Shown here piece by piece: positions 1 to 8,981 of a DNA stretch of 64,000 bases. Position 1 is the first letter of the stretch; each line of letters begins with the position of its first letter. Both the position numbers and the translations under genes were made by a program. Under the pieces are notes generated by a model. It saw only the letters and a program-made list of their open reading frames with translations, did no database searches and was not told the origin of the DNA. The stretch lies in NCBI RefSeq assembly GCF_030053415.1, contig NZ_JASGBJ010000001.1, positions 1,178,001 through 1,242,000 on the forward strand, in the 5' to 3' direction. This DNA comes from Marinobacter sp. CHS3-4. Lineage in GTDB: Bacteria; Pseudomonadota; Gammaproteobacteria; Pseudomonadales; Oleiphilaceae.

Positions 1-646
1 GTTCTCCCAACATGGAGGTGTACGCATCAATGCCCAGGAAGGGCGTGTGTTTTATTTCTCGCATCTTCAATCCAGCCTCTTCCATGTACCGCTGATAGTC
101 GTAGACCGGGTGTATCTCCGCCCCCGTGGTGGCCCAGAAGATCAGAATGGCGGTGTACCAGTAGGCTTGTTTGAAGAGCTTGGCCAGAGGATTTCCCTGG
201 GGATAGGCGAAATCGCTGATGACCACATGGCCGTTTACCCGCGTCAGCTTGATCAGGTGTTCCAGCAGAGTTGGCACCATGTTGCGTGGAAACAGGTTGA
301 AGAAGAAATTGCCGGTAACCATGTCGTATTCGCCGAACTCTTCGACTTTGAAAATGTCGGCGTGGATGATGCGAATGTCCAGGTCTTTGCCGGTTCGTTC
401 AACGGCCTCACGGAATTTTTTAAGCATTGCTTCGGACAGGTCCACGACGGTCACCCTGGCACCCTGTTCCGCTGCGTAGATGGCTTCCTTACCATGCCCG
501 ACGCCAGCAAACAGCACCTTGTCACCCGGTTTCAGCCAGGGCTTTTTCAGCATGCTGCATTTACATTTGTAGATGGAGTTACCTGCAAAGACCCAGCTTA
601 ACGCATCGTAAACCGGACCCATTAACCAATACTTGTCCTTACTCAT
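1..646 (-). CDS. class I SAM-dependent methyltransferase, C-terminus cut off by the window edge
   Basis: Reads leftward from an ATG preceded by GGAATGGCAGCAGG and stays open to the first base, so about 215 residues are present and the C-terminus is missing. The glycine-rich SAM loop is visible (VLFAGVGHG, about residues 45-52) followed by an acidic residue at the end of strand 2 (VVDLSE, about 68-72), the class I Rossmann pattern. A GNFFFNLFP stretch occupies the motif IV region. The methyl acceptor cannot be told from sequence; the N-terminus (KDKYWLMGPVYD) resembles UbiE/COQ5-like methyltransferases of unknown substrate. Not in an obvious operon with the small membrane gene to its right. 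Confidence 0.8.
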   Translation of the reverse strand, partial: MSKDKYWLMGPVYDALSWVFAGNSIYKCKCSMLKKPWLKPGDKVLFAGVGHGKEAIYAAEQGARVTVVDLSEAMLKKFREAVERTGKDLDIRIIHADIFKVEEFGEYDMVTGNFFFNLFPRNMVPTLLEHLIKLTRVNGHVVISDFAYPQGNPLAKLFKQAYWYTAILIFWATTGAEIHPVYDYQRYMEEAGLKMREIKHTPFLGIDAYTSMLGE

Positions 647-765
647 CCTGCTGCCATTCCTTATCTGATGCGTTTTGAAGGGCAGAACGATAGCACTGTT
701 TTGTTGCTTGGCTCGTTGCGTGGTCGCTCAAAAAAACAAAACGTCTGTAAATTTTTTGTCGCAGG

Positions 766-969
766 TCACAGCTCTATAAACCTGGGTACCAGCATTAACC
801 CAATGCCGACTGCCAGCATTTCCCAGACGCTGCTCGCCAGGTAGGGGTATAAGAGCATCGCTATACCGCAGTAGCGGGCAACGATGTTCTGTTTTCTTCG
901 CCCGTACATAAAATAGCCGAATCCAATGCTGCCAAAAATCAGCGCCAGGAATAGTTCAGCGGTTTCCAT
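766..969 (-). CDS. small conserved membrane protein, 67 aa
   Basis: Encodes 67 residues with two hydrophobic segments (about 4-20 and 36-62) separated by a basic turn (YGRRKQN), so a small inner-membrane hairpin protein. The pattern GSIGFGYFMYGRRK followed by GIAMLLYPY resembles a small protein family widespread in gammaproteobacteria that databases often label 'amino acid transport protein' without experimental support. The start is the first ATG. No operon partner: the cold-shock gene lies 160 bases upstream behind its own terminator. Function unknown. Confidence 0.65.
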   Translation of the reverse strand: METAELFLALIFGSIGFGYFMYGRRKQNIVARYCGIAMLLYPYLASSVWEMLAVGIGLMLVPRFIEL

Positions 970-1081
970 GCCGTTCGGTCCTGCGGTCAGTGTGGTTAAT
1001 TCTGTATGTCAGAATAGTCGGAATCTGAGGAACGACACTGTGAAGAGGGTGCAGGTTTTGGAAAGTGCAGACTACTAAACG

Positions 1082-1109
1082 AAAAAAGGCAGCCCGAAGG
1101 CTGCCTTTT
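1082..1109 (-). terminator. rho-independent terminator of the cold-shock gene
   Basis: Seven-base-pair stem GGCAGCC/GGCTGCC around a four-base CGAA loop (TTCG on the transcribed strand), flanked by six A on one side and four T on the other. It lies 24 bases after the csp stop codon on the minus strand and ends in TTTTTT in that direction; the symmetrical flanks could also stop transcription coming the other way. Confidence 0.9.
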
Positions 1110-1132
1110 CTATCAAACGTTTTGGCTGTTAT

Positions 1133-1339
1133 TTACAGGCCAATAACGTTCTCTGCCTGAGGGCCTTTCTGGCCTTCAGTTACGGTGAACTCAACTTGCT
1201 GGCCTTCGGCCAGTGTCTTGAATCCGCCGCCTTGAATAGCGCTGTAGTGAACGAATACGTCCGCACCGCCTTCACGAGTGATAAAACCAAAACCTTTTGC
1301 TTCGTTGAAGAACTTAACGTTGCCGGTAACTGTAGACAT
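1133..1339 (-). CDS. CspA-family cold-shock protein
   Basis: A 68-residue single cold-shock domain, the usual length. RNP1 (KGFGFI) and RNP2 (VFVHY) are intact, so it should bind single-stranded RNA or DNA and act as an RNA chaperone in the cytoplasm. The start at [11 protein letters not shown] is preferred over an in-frame upstream ATG eight codons earlier because family members begin here. Followed by a strong terminator, so transcribed alone. Proteins of this class are commonly controlled through a long 5' leader; more than 200 gene-free bases lie upstream. Confidence 0.95.
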   Translation of the reverse strand: MSTVTGNVKFFNEAKGFGFITREGGADVFVHYSAIQGGGFKTLAEGQQVEFTVTEGQKGPQAENVIGL

Positions 1340-1568
1340 AATAAATATCCTGATATTAATCAATTAGATGCTGCCGGAAGATCTTTGTGATCTTGGGTCA
1401 GCGGTGTGCGGGAAAAAACGTGCAGGATCAAAAACAGGACAACAGGTTTTACAACGCTAAAGGTCTTATTCGTGAAATGCTTTGCTAAATCTTTCCAACG
1501 CGAAGAACAGTACGCTACTTAAGAGCCCCTGCATAGGAAAGATTCAACTATTTTCAAAAATAGGCGGC
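1340..1568 (-). promoter_or_regulatory. upstream region of the cold-shock gene
   Basis: This 229-base gap holds no convincing gene. It should carry the csp promoter and a 5' leader. At its right end a short AT-rich inverted repeat (CTATTTT/AAAATAG, about 1549-1564) follows the stop of the ABC permease; it lacks a GC stem, so I do not call it a terminator. Confidence 0.4.
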
Positions 1569-4136
1569 TCAGGCCTCTCTGAGCAATACGGCCGGATTAA
1601 GCCTCAATGCGTTCAGTGTGGGTAAAAGGCCGCCAAGCAAGGCCAGGGAGCTGACGATTCCGGCGACCAGCGCGCCAATCCACCAGAGATCCGCAGCGGG
1701 TAGCTTCAATGCCATTTCCGCTACGGGCAGGGCGATCAGCGCTCCGAGTGCTGTCGCAAATACGGTTGCCAGAAGGGTAAGCAGCCCGGTTTCCAGCAAC
1801 ATGGATTGCCGTATCGCCTGATGTCTGGCACCCAGGCAATGAAGCAGGTTCGCTTCATAAAGCTGCCGTCGACGGCTGACACTCACCACGCTGGATAACA
1901 CCAGCAGGCTGGCCATCAGGCTGACAGACGCTACCGCAGCCAGGCCTGCAGCAGCCTTGTTCAGCAGGCTGCCAGCGGTTTCCAGCCAGTCGGCGGTACG
2001 CAAGGTGATGACATTGGGCGTGTTCTGAGCGATCCACTGCTGTGATTGTTTGGCGGAGGTATCTGTTTGATAAACGGCGCCAACGTAACGACCAATCAGC
2101 TCATCCAGCGAGCCGTCCTGAAGGATGCCTTCGAACCAGAACCGTGTCTGAAGCCCTTTCTGGCGGTAAATGGCTTTGATTTCCGCGGTGATCGGCTGGT
2201 CTTGCGCGGTGAACTGAACCTGGTCGCCGACGGTGAGCCCCAACTCGTTCGCTTCGCGGTCTTCCATCGCCATAAAGACGGGTTGGCCATCGTCAGCTGG
2301 CTGGTTCCACCAATTGCCCTGGACCAGTTCCAGTCCTTCCGGGTTGCCGGACAGATAGCTGAGTTTGTATTCGTCGCCCATGGCTTCGCGTCGGGCTTTG
2401 GCGTCATTGGCCAATACTTCGGCAATGCGAGTGCCATTGATCCTTGCCAGCCGGGCGCGGACGAGGGGCAGAAGTTCTGTTTTGCTGGCGCTGTCCAGGT
2501 CTTTCAGGCCGGATTCCACCTGTTTCCTCTGGTCTGGGAAAACGTCGTAAAGAATCAGTGCCGGTGATTCGGCCGGTATGGTGGTTTCCAGCGCCCGCAG
2601 CAGGGTGGTAACGATCAGTGTGCAGGCAACGACCAGGGTGAGCGCGGTGCCCAGTGACAGCAGGGTTGCCCGAAGCGGGGAATCCGGTCGGTGAAGGTTC
2701 GCAAGGGCCAGTCGGCGGGCAAAGCTTCGGTCGGCAAAGCCTCCGTTTTCCAGCTTCTTGGCCCCTCGGCGAATGCCTTTAATGAGCAATTCCAGGAGTA
2801 CCCAGAGAACAATGACCGCTAACAAAAACAGAAAGCCGATCACCGGTGAGGGTAGCCAGAACAAAGTGGCGCTGATGTAGACGGCCAGCAACAGATTGCT
2901 GGCAATGCGCCATTTGCGGGGTTCGTGGCTGGCGGCCTGAACCTGGCCCCGGAAAAGCCCGGCGGGCGAGGCGGCCAGGGCTTTGGCCAGGGCCGGCAGC
3001 GCGAACACATAGGCGGTCAGCACGGCAAACAGCCAGCTGAGAAACAGCGGTATTAACCACAGGGACACCCAGGCCCCTGAGCTTTCGGGGCCTGCGAGCG
3101 CAAAGGCATCACCGGCAACGTTGATGGCAATGACCGAAAGCCCCAGGCCGATTGCGCCACCCACCAGGCCAGCAATGCTGCCCATAAGGCCGATTTGCAG
3201 AAGATAGATGGCCACAAGTGGCTGGCGACGGAGCCCAAGGGTTTGAAGAGTGGCAATGGTGCCCAATTTTTCATCCAGATAGGCGTGAATGCTGTTGGCC
3301 ACGCCCAGGCCACCGATGAACAGCGTGGTGAAGGCGATCAGGATGAGTGCCGTGGCGATCTGATCCAGCCTCTCGGCGATGCGCTCGCTGCGTTCTGCAA
3401 AGGTGGTGATGTCCCAGCGCGTCTCGGGGAACGCCTGCTCGAATTCTTCCAGCCAGGCTTCCAGATTCTGGTCAGTTTGTACCCGATATTCGTAATCCAC
3501 CCGGCTGCCGGGGCGGATCAGTTCTGTGGCTTCGACCGCTTGCGGCGAAATCATGATCGGCAGCCCACGCCAGTTGGCATTCAACCGCCGATCTGGCTGC
3601 TTCTTAATCAGGCCACTGATACGGAAGGTGGCGGCGCCGATCTGTAGTTGATCGCCAACCGATTGCTCTAAACGCTCTGCCAGCAGTGGGTCAATCACCG
3701 CGCCCCAGAGGTTGTCCTGCCTGGCGGTCAGTTTGGCCAGGGATTCGTTGGGTGACAGTTGAAGCTTGCCGTAAAGTGGATAAGCGGAATCCGGCACCAG
3801 TATTTCGGCTCTGAAAAAGCCGTCGCCGCTTTCACTGCTGACGATCGTGTCGAACTCGCGAACCAGTGATAGGTGGCCGGTGCGCTCAATCCACGTGACC
3901 ACGTCATCGGGTAGTGGCTCGTTCGCATCCAGCTCTACATCGCCGCCGAGTATGGCGCGGGTGTCTGCCAGCAGGTTCTGTTCGATTACCCGATACAGAC
4001 TGGCAGTGGCGGCTACCAGGGTGACACCCAGAATCAGGCAGGCAAGGAAAACCTTGAGAGCAGAGATACGCGACCGCAGATCAGATATCGCAAATCTGAA
4101 CATCCAGAATGGGCTAGTGGAGCCCTCAGTCTTCAT
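1569..4136 (-). CDS. ybbP: FtsX-type ABC transporter permease, YbbP-like
   Basis: An 855-residue membrane protein with an N-terminal membrane anchor (about 28-50), a large periplasmic region, a first FtsX core (about 270-400), a further pair of central membrane segments, a second soluble region and a C-terminal FtsX core. Length and architecture fit YbbP, the permease of the YbbA-YbbP exporter. The start at MKTEGSTSPFWMF overlaps the end of the ATPase gene by 11 bases, a translational coupling; longer upstream starts would run deep into that gene. Family members are linked to envelope lipid or lipoprotein handling, but the substrate is not established. In many relatives the operon is next to tesA, which is absent here. 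Confidence 0.85.
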   Translation of the reverse strand: MKTEGSTSPFWMFRFAISDLRSRISALKVFLACLILGVTLVAATASLYRVIEQNLLADTRAILGGDVELDANEPLPDDVVTWIERTGHLSLVREFDTIVSSESGDGFFRAEILVPDSAYPLYGKLQLSPNESLAKLTARQDNLWGAVIDPLLAERLEQSVGDQLQIGAATFRISGLIKKQPDRRLNANWRGLPIMISPQAVEATELIRPGSRVDYEYRVQTDQNLEAWLEEFEQAFPETRWDITTFAERSERIAERLDQIATALILIAFTTLFIGGLGVANSIHAYLDEKLGTIATLQTLGLRRQPLVAIYLLQIGLMGSIAGLVGGAIGLGLSVIAINVAGDAFALAGPESSGAWVSLWLIPLFLSWLFAVLTAYVFALPALAKALAASPAGLFRGQVQAASHEPRKWRIASNLLLAVYISATLFWLPSPVIGFLFLLAVIVLWVLLELLIKGIRRGAKKLENGGFADRSFARRLALANLHRPDSPLRATLLSLGTALTLVVACTLIVTTLLRALETTIPAESPALILYDVFPDQRKQVESGLKDLDSASKTELLPLVRARLARINGTRIAEVLANDAKARREAMGDEYKLSYLSGNPEGLELVQGNWWNQPADDGQPVFMAMEDREANELGLTVGDQVQFTAQDQPITAEIKAIYRQKGLQTRFWFEGILQDGSLDELIGRYVGAVYQTDTSAKQSQQWIAQNTPNVITLRTADWLETAGSLLNKAAAGLAAVASVSLMASLLVLSSVVSVSRRRQLYEANLLHCLGARHQAIRQSMLLETGLLTLLATVFATALGALIALPVAEMALKLPAADLWWIGALVAGIVSSLALLGGLLPTLNALRLNPAVLLREA

Positions 4137-4797
4137 ACAGACGACCACCATCCATCCGCACGCGATGCTGGCACCTTTTGGCAACCCGCTCGTCGTGGGT
4201 CACCAGGACCAGTGTGGCGTTGATTTTTTCGTGCAGGTCGAACAACAGCGACAGTACTTTCTCGCCGGTTTCCTGATCCAGATTCCCGGTGGGTTCATCG
4301 CCCAGCAGCAGGCTGGGTTTGTGAACCAGCGCCCTAGCGATGGCAACGCGCTGTTGCTCTCCGCCTGACAGCTGTTCGGGATAATGCTGAACTCGGTGGC
4401 CAAGGCCTACGGACTCCAGCATGGACAGCGCCTGTTCCCGTGCTCTGGGCTGGCCGGCAATCTCCAGTGGCAGGCTGACGTTCCCCAAAGCCGTCAATCC
4501 CGGCAGCAGGTGAAATGACTGGAAAATAATCCCCAGGTGTTTGCTGCGCCAGTCCGCCAGGGTGTTGGCGTCCATGTCACTCAGGCTTTGATCCCCCACC
4601 AGGATGTCCCCGCCGGTCGGGCGTTGAAGGCCCGATAACAGCAATAGTAACGAGGTTTTACCGCTGCCAGATGGCCCGGTGATCGCCAATGTATCCCCGG
4701 GCGGAACTTTCAACGAAGCATTTTTAAGCACTGATACTTCACCCGAGTCAGTCGGGTAGCTCAATTGAATGTTGCTAATCTGTACGCTGGTGGACAC
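4126..4797 (-). CDS. ybbA: ABC transporter ATP-binding protein, YbbA/LolD-like
   Basis: A 223-residue ATPase with Walker A GPSGSGKTS (about 41-49), signature LSGGEQQR (about 142-149) and Walker B LLLGDEPTGNLD, the LolD/MacB/YbbA subgroup pattern. It should energise the FtsX-type permease encoded directly downstream, from the cytoplasmic face of the inner membrane. The start is a GTG with only a weak ribosome binding site. The gene overlaps the permease by 11 bases and is divergent from the solute symporter gene, so the 125 bases to the right should hold two promoters. Confidence 0.88.
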   Translation of the reverse strand: MSTSVQISNIQLSYPTDSGEVSVLKNASLKVPPGDTLAITGPSGSGKTSLLLLLSGLQRPTGGDILVGDQSLSDMDANTLADWRSKHLGIIFQSFHLLPGLTALGNVSLPLEIAGQPRAREQALSMLESVGLGHRVQHYPEQLSGGEQQRVAIARALVHKPSLLLGDEPTGNLDQETGEKVLSLLFDLHEKINATLVLVTHDERVAKRCQHRVRMDGGRLYED

Positions 4798-4922
4798 AGG
4801 AATACCTATAAGAGAAGCTTGAGTGAGCAGGTACGAATCGTCAGTCGAACTGGCCTATCAGACATTGAGCCGACTCGGAACTTTTACCTTAAACGAATAA
4901 ACAGCGGAGTGTTGATTCATTT

Positions 4923-6320
4923 ATGGGTGTCACCGCAATCAGTTTTATCAGTGTTCTCTGTATTTTTCTGATTATCGGCATTTCTTCGATTCGGAAAAAA
5001 CACGATGACGTGAACGACTATTTAACAGCGGGCTACAATACGCCAGCCTGGATCATCGGCTTGTCATCGGTGGCAACCAACAATTCCGGTTATATGTTCA
5101 TCGGTTTGGTTGGCTACACCTGGGTGGCCGGGGTGTCGGCCTTTTGGGTGGCTTTTGGCTGGCTGGTGGGGGATTGGTTCGTCTGGCAGGGTTTCCACCG
5201 CCGCCTGAGAGAATATTCGGAGAAACATCCGGTCAATACCATACCGGCACTGACTTCTCAGAACCCTGCGCTTGAGTCCAGTCCTTTGCGGATTGTGTCA
5301 GCGGTTCTGACGTTGCTGTTTCTATCGGTATACGCTGCCGCTCAGTTAAAGGCTGGCAGTAAAGCACTGCATGTGATGTTCGACTGGCCGGTTTGGCTGG
5401 GAGCGGTTCTGGGCGCGGTGGTCGTGGTTTTGTATTCGTTTGCCGGTGGATTGCGGGCTTCTATCTGGACAGACGTGGCGCAATCGTTCGTGATGTTGTT
5501 TGGCATGGTGGTGCTGTGCATCGCGGCAATTCTCAATGCAGGCATGCCCTGGACCCTTGCTGATCAGCTTTATGCCATTGATCCGAAGCTTCTGGACTGG
5601 ACTCCCGACCACCTGGCTTTCGGAACGGCCGCCTTCGTTCTGGGCTGGGTTGCGGCGGGTATCGGTGCCATTGGGCAGCCCCACATTCTGGTACGAACCA
5701 TTGCGCTGCGCAGTCCGGAAGACGTTCCGGCGGCGCGGAGAGTGTATTTTGCCTGGTATATTCCTTTCGCGTTGATGACAGTAATCATCGGGTTATACGC
5801 TCGATCGATGCTGGCGGGTGATCTGGTGGATCCGGAGCTGACGCTGCCCACCATGGCGCAGGTCTATTTGCCGGAGGTGCTGACCGGTATGGTTCTCGCC
5901 GCTATTTTTGCCGCCACTCTTTCAACCGCTGATTCCATGTTGCTGTCGTGCTCGGCTGCGATCAGCCAGGATCTTATTCCCCGATTCGGGCAGTCCTATG
6001 TCCGAACCAAAATCGGCACCCTGGGCATTACGTTGGTGGTGCTGGTGGTCGCACTGAGCGCGCCTGCAAATGTGTTTACTCTGGTGGTGTTTGCCTGGTC
6101 TGCGCTCGGCGGCACACTTGGCCCGGTCATCGTTCTGCGAGTCCTGAAAGTGCGGCTGACCCGACCGACTGCGTTGCTCATGATGCTGGCGGGTTTCGTC
6201 ACTCTTATCACCTGGCAGGCACTTGGCTATTCCGAGGCCATGTATGAACTCATGCCTGCGCTGGCAGTGTCTTTCGGCGTCTATTTCCTGATGCGGCTTT
6301 TCTATCCCAAGGAGGCATAA
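4923..6320 (+). CDS. sodium:solute symporter (SSS family)
   Basis: A 465-residue polytopic membrane protein with about 12-13 hydrophobic segments. The N-terminal pattern (SSIRKKHDDVNDYLTAGYN, then SSVATNNSGYMFIGLVGY) is typical of SSS transporters related to the proline and pantothenate carriers. It should import an organic solute with sodium. The substrate cannot be read from sequence; proline or a betaine-type osmolyte fits the rest of the window but is inference. The stop codon is directly followed by the ATG of a universal-stress-like gene, a pairing also known for other osmolyte transporters, suggesting a regulatory cytoplasmic partner. Confidence 0.85.
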   Translation: MGVTAISFISVLCIFLIIGISSIRKKHDDVNDYLTAGYNTPAWIIGLSSVATNNSGYMFIGLVGYTWVAGVSAFWVAFGWLVGDWFVWQGFHRRLREYSEKHPVNTIPALTSQNPALESSPLRIVSAVLTLLFLSVYAAAQLKAGSKALHVMFDWPVWLGAVLGAVVVVLYSFAGGLRASIWTDVAQSFVMLFGMVVLCIAAILNAGMPWTLADQLYAIDPKLLDWTPDHLAFGTAAFVLGWVAAGIGAIGQPHILVRTIALRSPEDVPAARRVYFAWYIPFALMTVIIGLYARSMLAGDLVDPELTLPTMAQVYLPEVLTGMVLAAIFAATLSTADSMLLSCSAAISQDLIPRFGQSYVRTKIGTLGITLVVLVVALSAPANVFTLVVFAWSALGGTLGPVIVLRVLKVRLTRPTALLMMLAGFVTLITWQALGYSEAMYELMPALAVSFGVYFLMRLFYPKEA

Positions 6321-6794
6321 ATGACATCCACTGACCCCCAGGATCAGAAGCTGAAAGCTCTCTTCGCCGTCGATCCCTTGCGGCCAATCGAGCAGCTCGA
6401 TCCCGCCGGAAAATTGGTGAGTCCCGACAGGTTCTCTCTGCTGGTGCTATTGGTGTGTGAGGTGCCCGAAGAAAGCCTGATTCTGTTTCGCAAGCAACTG
6501 GTTCCGCCCAAGCAGCTTGGGCGTCAGGTCGCCGCGCGGGAAGTGGAATTGAAGAGGCATCTCGCAGAAATTACCCAGAAACTTGAATCGATGGGGTATG
6601 AGGTTGAAGGGCGTGTGGAGCGTGGGAAGCAGACAGGCGTTGTGATCACAGAGGTTGCAGATCAGGACGATGTCGACCTGATCATCCTTCAGCGCCGTCG
6701 ACAGAAACCTTGGCAGCGGGTACTTGTTGGCAGCGTGGCCGATTATCTGACCCGCCACACAACAAGGCCGCTGGTGATCATGCCCTATGCCTGA
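6321..6794 (+). CDS. universal stress protein-like, degenerate nucleotide motif
   Basis: A 157-residue protein ending in a Usp-type C-terminus (VGSVADYLTRHTTRPLVIMP). In ATP-binding Usp proteins a G-x2-G-x9-G-S/T loop precedes this; here the two first glycines are replaced by an arginine-rich stretch (QRRRQKP) while VGS is kept, so nucleotide binding is doubtful. The N-terminal 40 residues lack the usual Usp first strand. It starts on the base after the symporter stop, so it is translated with it and probably modulates it, as the Usp partners of some osmolyte transporters do. No gap for a separate promoter. Confidence 0.75.
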   Translation: MTSTDPQDQKLKALFAVDPLRPIEQLDPAGKLVSPDRFSLLVLLVCEVPEESLILFRKQLVPPKQLGRQVAAREVELKRHLAEITQKLESMGYEVEGRVERGKQTGVVITEVADQDDVDLIILQRRRQKPWQRVLVGSVADYLTRHTTRPLVIMPYA

Positions 6795-6802
6795 CTCGGG
6801 GC

Positions 6803-7180
6803 CTACTCGTCGGCATCCGCAACTTTCTTGGTTTCGTGCTCTGTCCCTGGCGCATGCTCTGGGGGACAGTAAGTGGTGTACAGCTTGAGCATGCCACTTC
6901 CGATGTTGCGGAAGTTGTGGAAAGTACCGGATGGCACGATGCTCACATCGCCAGCTTTTACCGGCGCGATGACTTCGCCAATGGTGGCTTCGCCTTCTCC
7001 TTCGACAAAGTACAACAACTGGTCGTGACCTTCGTGGACTTCACCGCCGATTTCGCCGCCTTCCGGAATGGCCATTAGAACTAGCTGAGTGTTGTCGCCG
7101 GTCCAGAGAACCTGGCGGAATTCGTCGTTTTGTCTGGCCAGTTCAACAATGGGGAGCGTCGTTCTTCGCGTTTCCTTCAT
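6803..7180 (-). CDS. cupin-domain protein
   Basis: A 125-residue single-domain cupin. The first motif is visible as HEGHDQLLYFVEGEG (about 50-64) with two His and a following acidic or Gln position, and the second as GDVSIVPSGTFHNFRN with a His near residue 89. The metal-binding set (His, His, Glu-like, His) is therefore largely in place. Small cupins of this type are common next to no fixed partner; reaction unknown. It converges on the Usp-like gene with only eight bases between stops. Confidence 0.85.
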   Translation of the reverse strand: MKETRRTTLPIVELARQNDEFRQVLWTGDNTQLVLMAIPEGGEIGGEVHEGHDQLLYFVEGEGEATIGEVIAPVKAGDVSIVPSGTFHNFRNIGSGMLKLYTTYCPPEHAPGTEHETKKVADADE

Positions 7181-7222
7181 ACTACATTCTCCAATGTCGG
7201 CATAGATGAGACGTTGTCTGCG

Positions 7223-7495
7223 TTAGCCGGGTACTTCTGTGCCTACCTGATCCTTTTCGAACTTTGAGTGGGTACCGTCACAGAAGGGCGCGTCGTTAGT
7301 GTGCTTGCACTGACACAGGAACGCGTGGCCATCGTCTTCGGCCACAAATGGCTTCGGTGTAATGCCTGTGCCGGAATGGGAACCGTCACAAAAGGGCTGA
7401 TTGCCGGAGCGTCCACAGGCGCAAAACATGTATTTCTTGCCTTGCTCCAGGGTCACTTTTACGGGTTTGTTGTCCGCAATAACTGGGCTGCTCAT
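7223..7495 (-). CDS. CDGSH iron-sulfur domain protein
   Basis: A 90-residue protein with two CDGSH-type motifs: CACGRSGNQPFCDGSH and CQCKHTNDAPFCDGTH. Each supplies the three Cys and one His that hold a [2Fe-2S] cluster, so this is the tandem bacterial form. Likely a soluble electron carrier or redox sensor. The start MSSPVIADNK follows AAGGAGAG at a good distance, which excludes the longer open frame with ATG nine codons earlier. The EAL-domain gene ends 29 bases upstream on the same strand, so the two may be cotranscribed. Confidence 0.93.
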   Translation of the reverse strand: MSSPVIADNKPVKVTLEQGKKYMFCACGRSGNQPFCDGSHSGTGITPKPFVAEDDGHAFLCQCKHTNDAPFCDGTHSKFEKDQVGTEVPG

Positions 7496-7524
7496 AGTCT
7501 CTCTCCTTATTGTCGTGTACAAAG

Positions 7525-8718
7525 CTACGTGTTGACGGAGGATGCGGATTGGCCAGCAAGGTATTTCTGCAACTGTTCAAAAGATAGCGGCCTGGAGTAA
7601 AAATAGCCTTGACCAAAATTACAGCCCATTCCGCGCAACAGATTGGCCTCAAGTTCTGATTCCATTCCCTCTGCAATGATGTCCAGGCCTTGCATTTCGG
7701 CCAGCATGACGATGCTGCGGCATAGATTCAGGGCAGAGCGGCTATGGAGTATCTGGCGAACAAATGATTGATCGAGTTTCAAGGTATCGAAACTGAACTT
7801 GTTCAAATAGGCCAGGCTGGCGTAACCGGTTCCGAAATCATCAAGAACCATGGGGAAGCCGTTCTCGCGGCACCGCTCGATCCACTCTATGGCGTGGTCG
7901 CCGACCAGGCTGCGTTCCAGTATTTCTAGCTTGACCCGCGATGTGGAAATGGCGTGCTTTTGGCACTGGTCAACCAGCCAGGGCAAAAATGACTCGTCTG
8001 CAATCAGTCGGTTGTCGATGTTAAAACTCAATCGAATCGGTGTGTGGGCTTGGGCATCCAGTTTTTGCAGGCTTTTCAGTCCGTTCTCAATACACCAGTA
8101 GGTGATTGGCACGACCAGTTCGGTGACTTCCGCCAGCTCCATAAAGACACCGGGCGAAACATTTCCGCGTTCCGGGCTTTCCCACCGAATCAAAACCTCT
8201 GCGGCGTCTGTGTGGCCAGACTCCAGTTCCACGATTGGCTGGAAATTCAGATAGAGCTGCTGGTTCTCTATCGCAAGGGCTAACTCGCTTTCCATTCTGA
8301 CCAGATCGGCCAGTTCCTTGGACGGTTGGGCGGCTTTGGGCTGATCGGGTAGTTGCCGATCCTGGCGATGACCAACCTCCGTTCGGAAATGCCCCATCAG
8401 GGCATCAAAAAAAAGCCGCAGCACAGGGTCGGCAGAGCTGAGTCTTGCGCGAATCTGGTCTTTACTGATCATTGTGACCAGCGTGTCGGTGACGGCTTTG
8501 GCAGAAGCGGATCGAATATTGTCGTCCAGAACAGACAGCTCGCCGAATACATGCCCATCGGCCAGATGGTTCAGCGTTTCGTGCTTGCCGTCCTGGACGG
8601 TGAATATTTCGACCTGGCCAGATTCAATGAGAAATGCCGATTGGCTGGCTTCACCTTCCTTGAAAATGACATCCCCTGCACGGAAGAAGCGCCTTGGCAG
8701 CTGTGTTTTTTTCTGCAC
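7525..8718 (-). CDS. cyclic-nucleotide-binding domain plus EAL c-di-GMP phosphodiesterase
   Basis: A 397-residue cytoplasmic protein. Residues about 8-120 form a cNMP-binding (Crp-like) fold, including the FGELSVLDD stretch of the phosphate-binding cassette. Residues about 145-390 form an EAL domain: EVLIRW replaces EAL, and the metal and catalytic residues appear present (SFNID, KLEILER, DDFGTGYAS, LKLDQSFV, AEGMES, GQGYFYSRPL). Hydrolysis of c-di-GMP under control of a cyclic nucleotide is plausible. The start is a GTG after GGTCGGGGG. No GGDEF domain in this gene; a GGDEF protein sits at about 23 kb. Confidence 0.9.
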   Translation of the reverse strand: MQKKTQLPRRFFRAGDVIFKEGEASQSAFLIESGQVEIFTVQDGKHETLNHLADGHVFGELSVLDDNIRSASAKAVTDTLVTMISKDQIRARLSSADPVLRLFFDALMGHFRTEVGHRQDRQLPDQPKAAQPSKELADLVRMESELALAIENQQLYLNFQPIVELESGHTDAAEVLIRWESPERGNVSPGVFMELAEVTELVVPITYWCIENGLKSLQKLDAQAHTPIRLSFNIDNRLIADESFLPWLVDQCQKHAISTSRVKLEILERSLVGDHAIEWIERCRENGFPMVLDDFGTGYASLAYLNKFSFDTLKLDQSFVRQILHSRSALNLCRSIVMLAEMQGLDIIAEGMESELEANLLRGMGCNFGQGYFYSRPLSFEQLQKYLAGQSASSVNT

Positions 8719-8981
8719 GATACCCCCGACCTTTCATAAGCCTTTGCGTTGACGAATGCCGCTCCGGATCGCTGATTTCAAGTATAGGTCAGGGAACGAG
8801 GCCGGGCTTGCGAGCCGCGGTCAGAAGAGAAGGTTTCGAATCCGAGCTCGAATTCGGTGTTCGATGGATAGTCGTAGTAGAAGCTTCTGCGAATCAAGGC
8901 GGTGCCCCGATCCCTGGGGCACCTTCTGTCGCCGTGAAAGGCATTGGAAGCGTGTTGCCAAAGCAACCAACGCGGTCCCTG
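8719..8981. other. 263-base gap with two inverted repeats
   Basis: No supported gene. Two structures stand out. At 8837-8856 there is a 20-base near-palindrome centred on GAGCTC (nine of ten pairs match). At 8901-8923 an eight-pair stem GGTGCCCC/GGGGCACC encloses a seven-base loop; it lies downstream of the ABC ATPase gene on the minus strand and may end that operon, but no T run follows. Confidence 0.4.
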
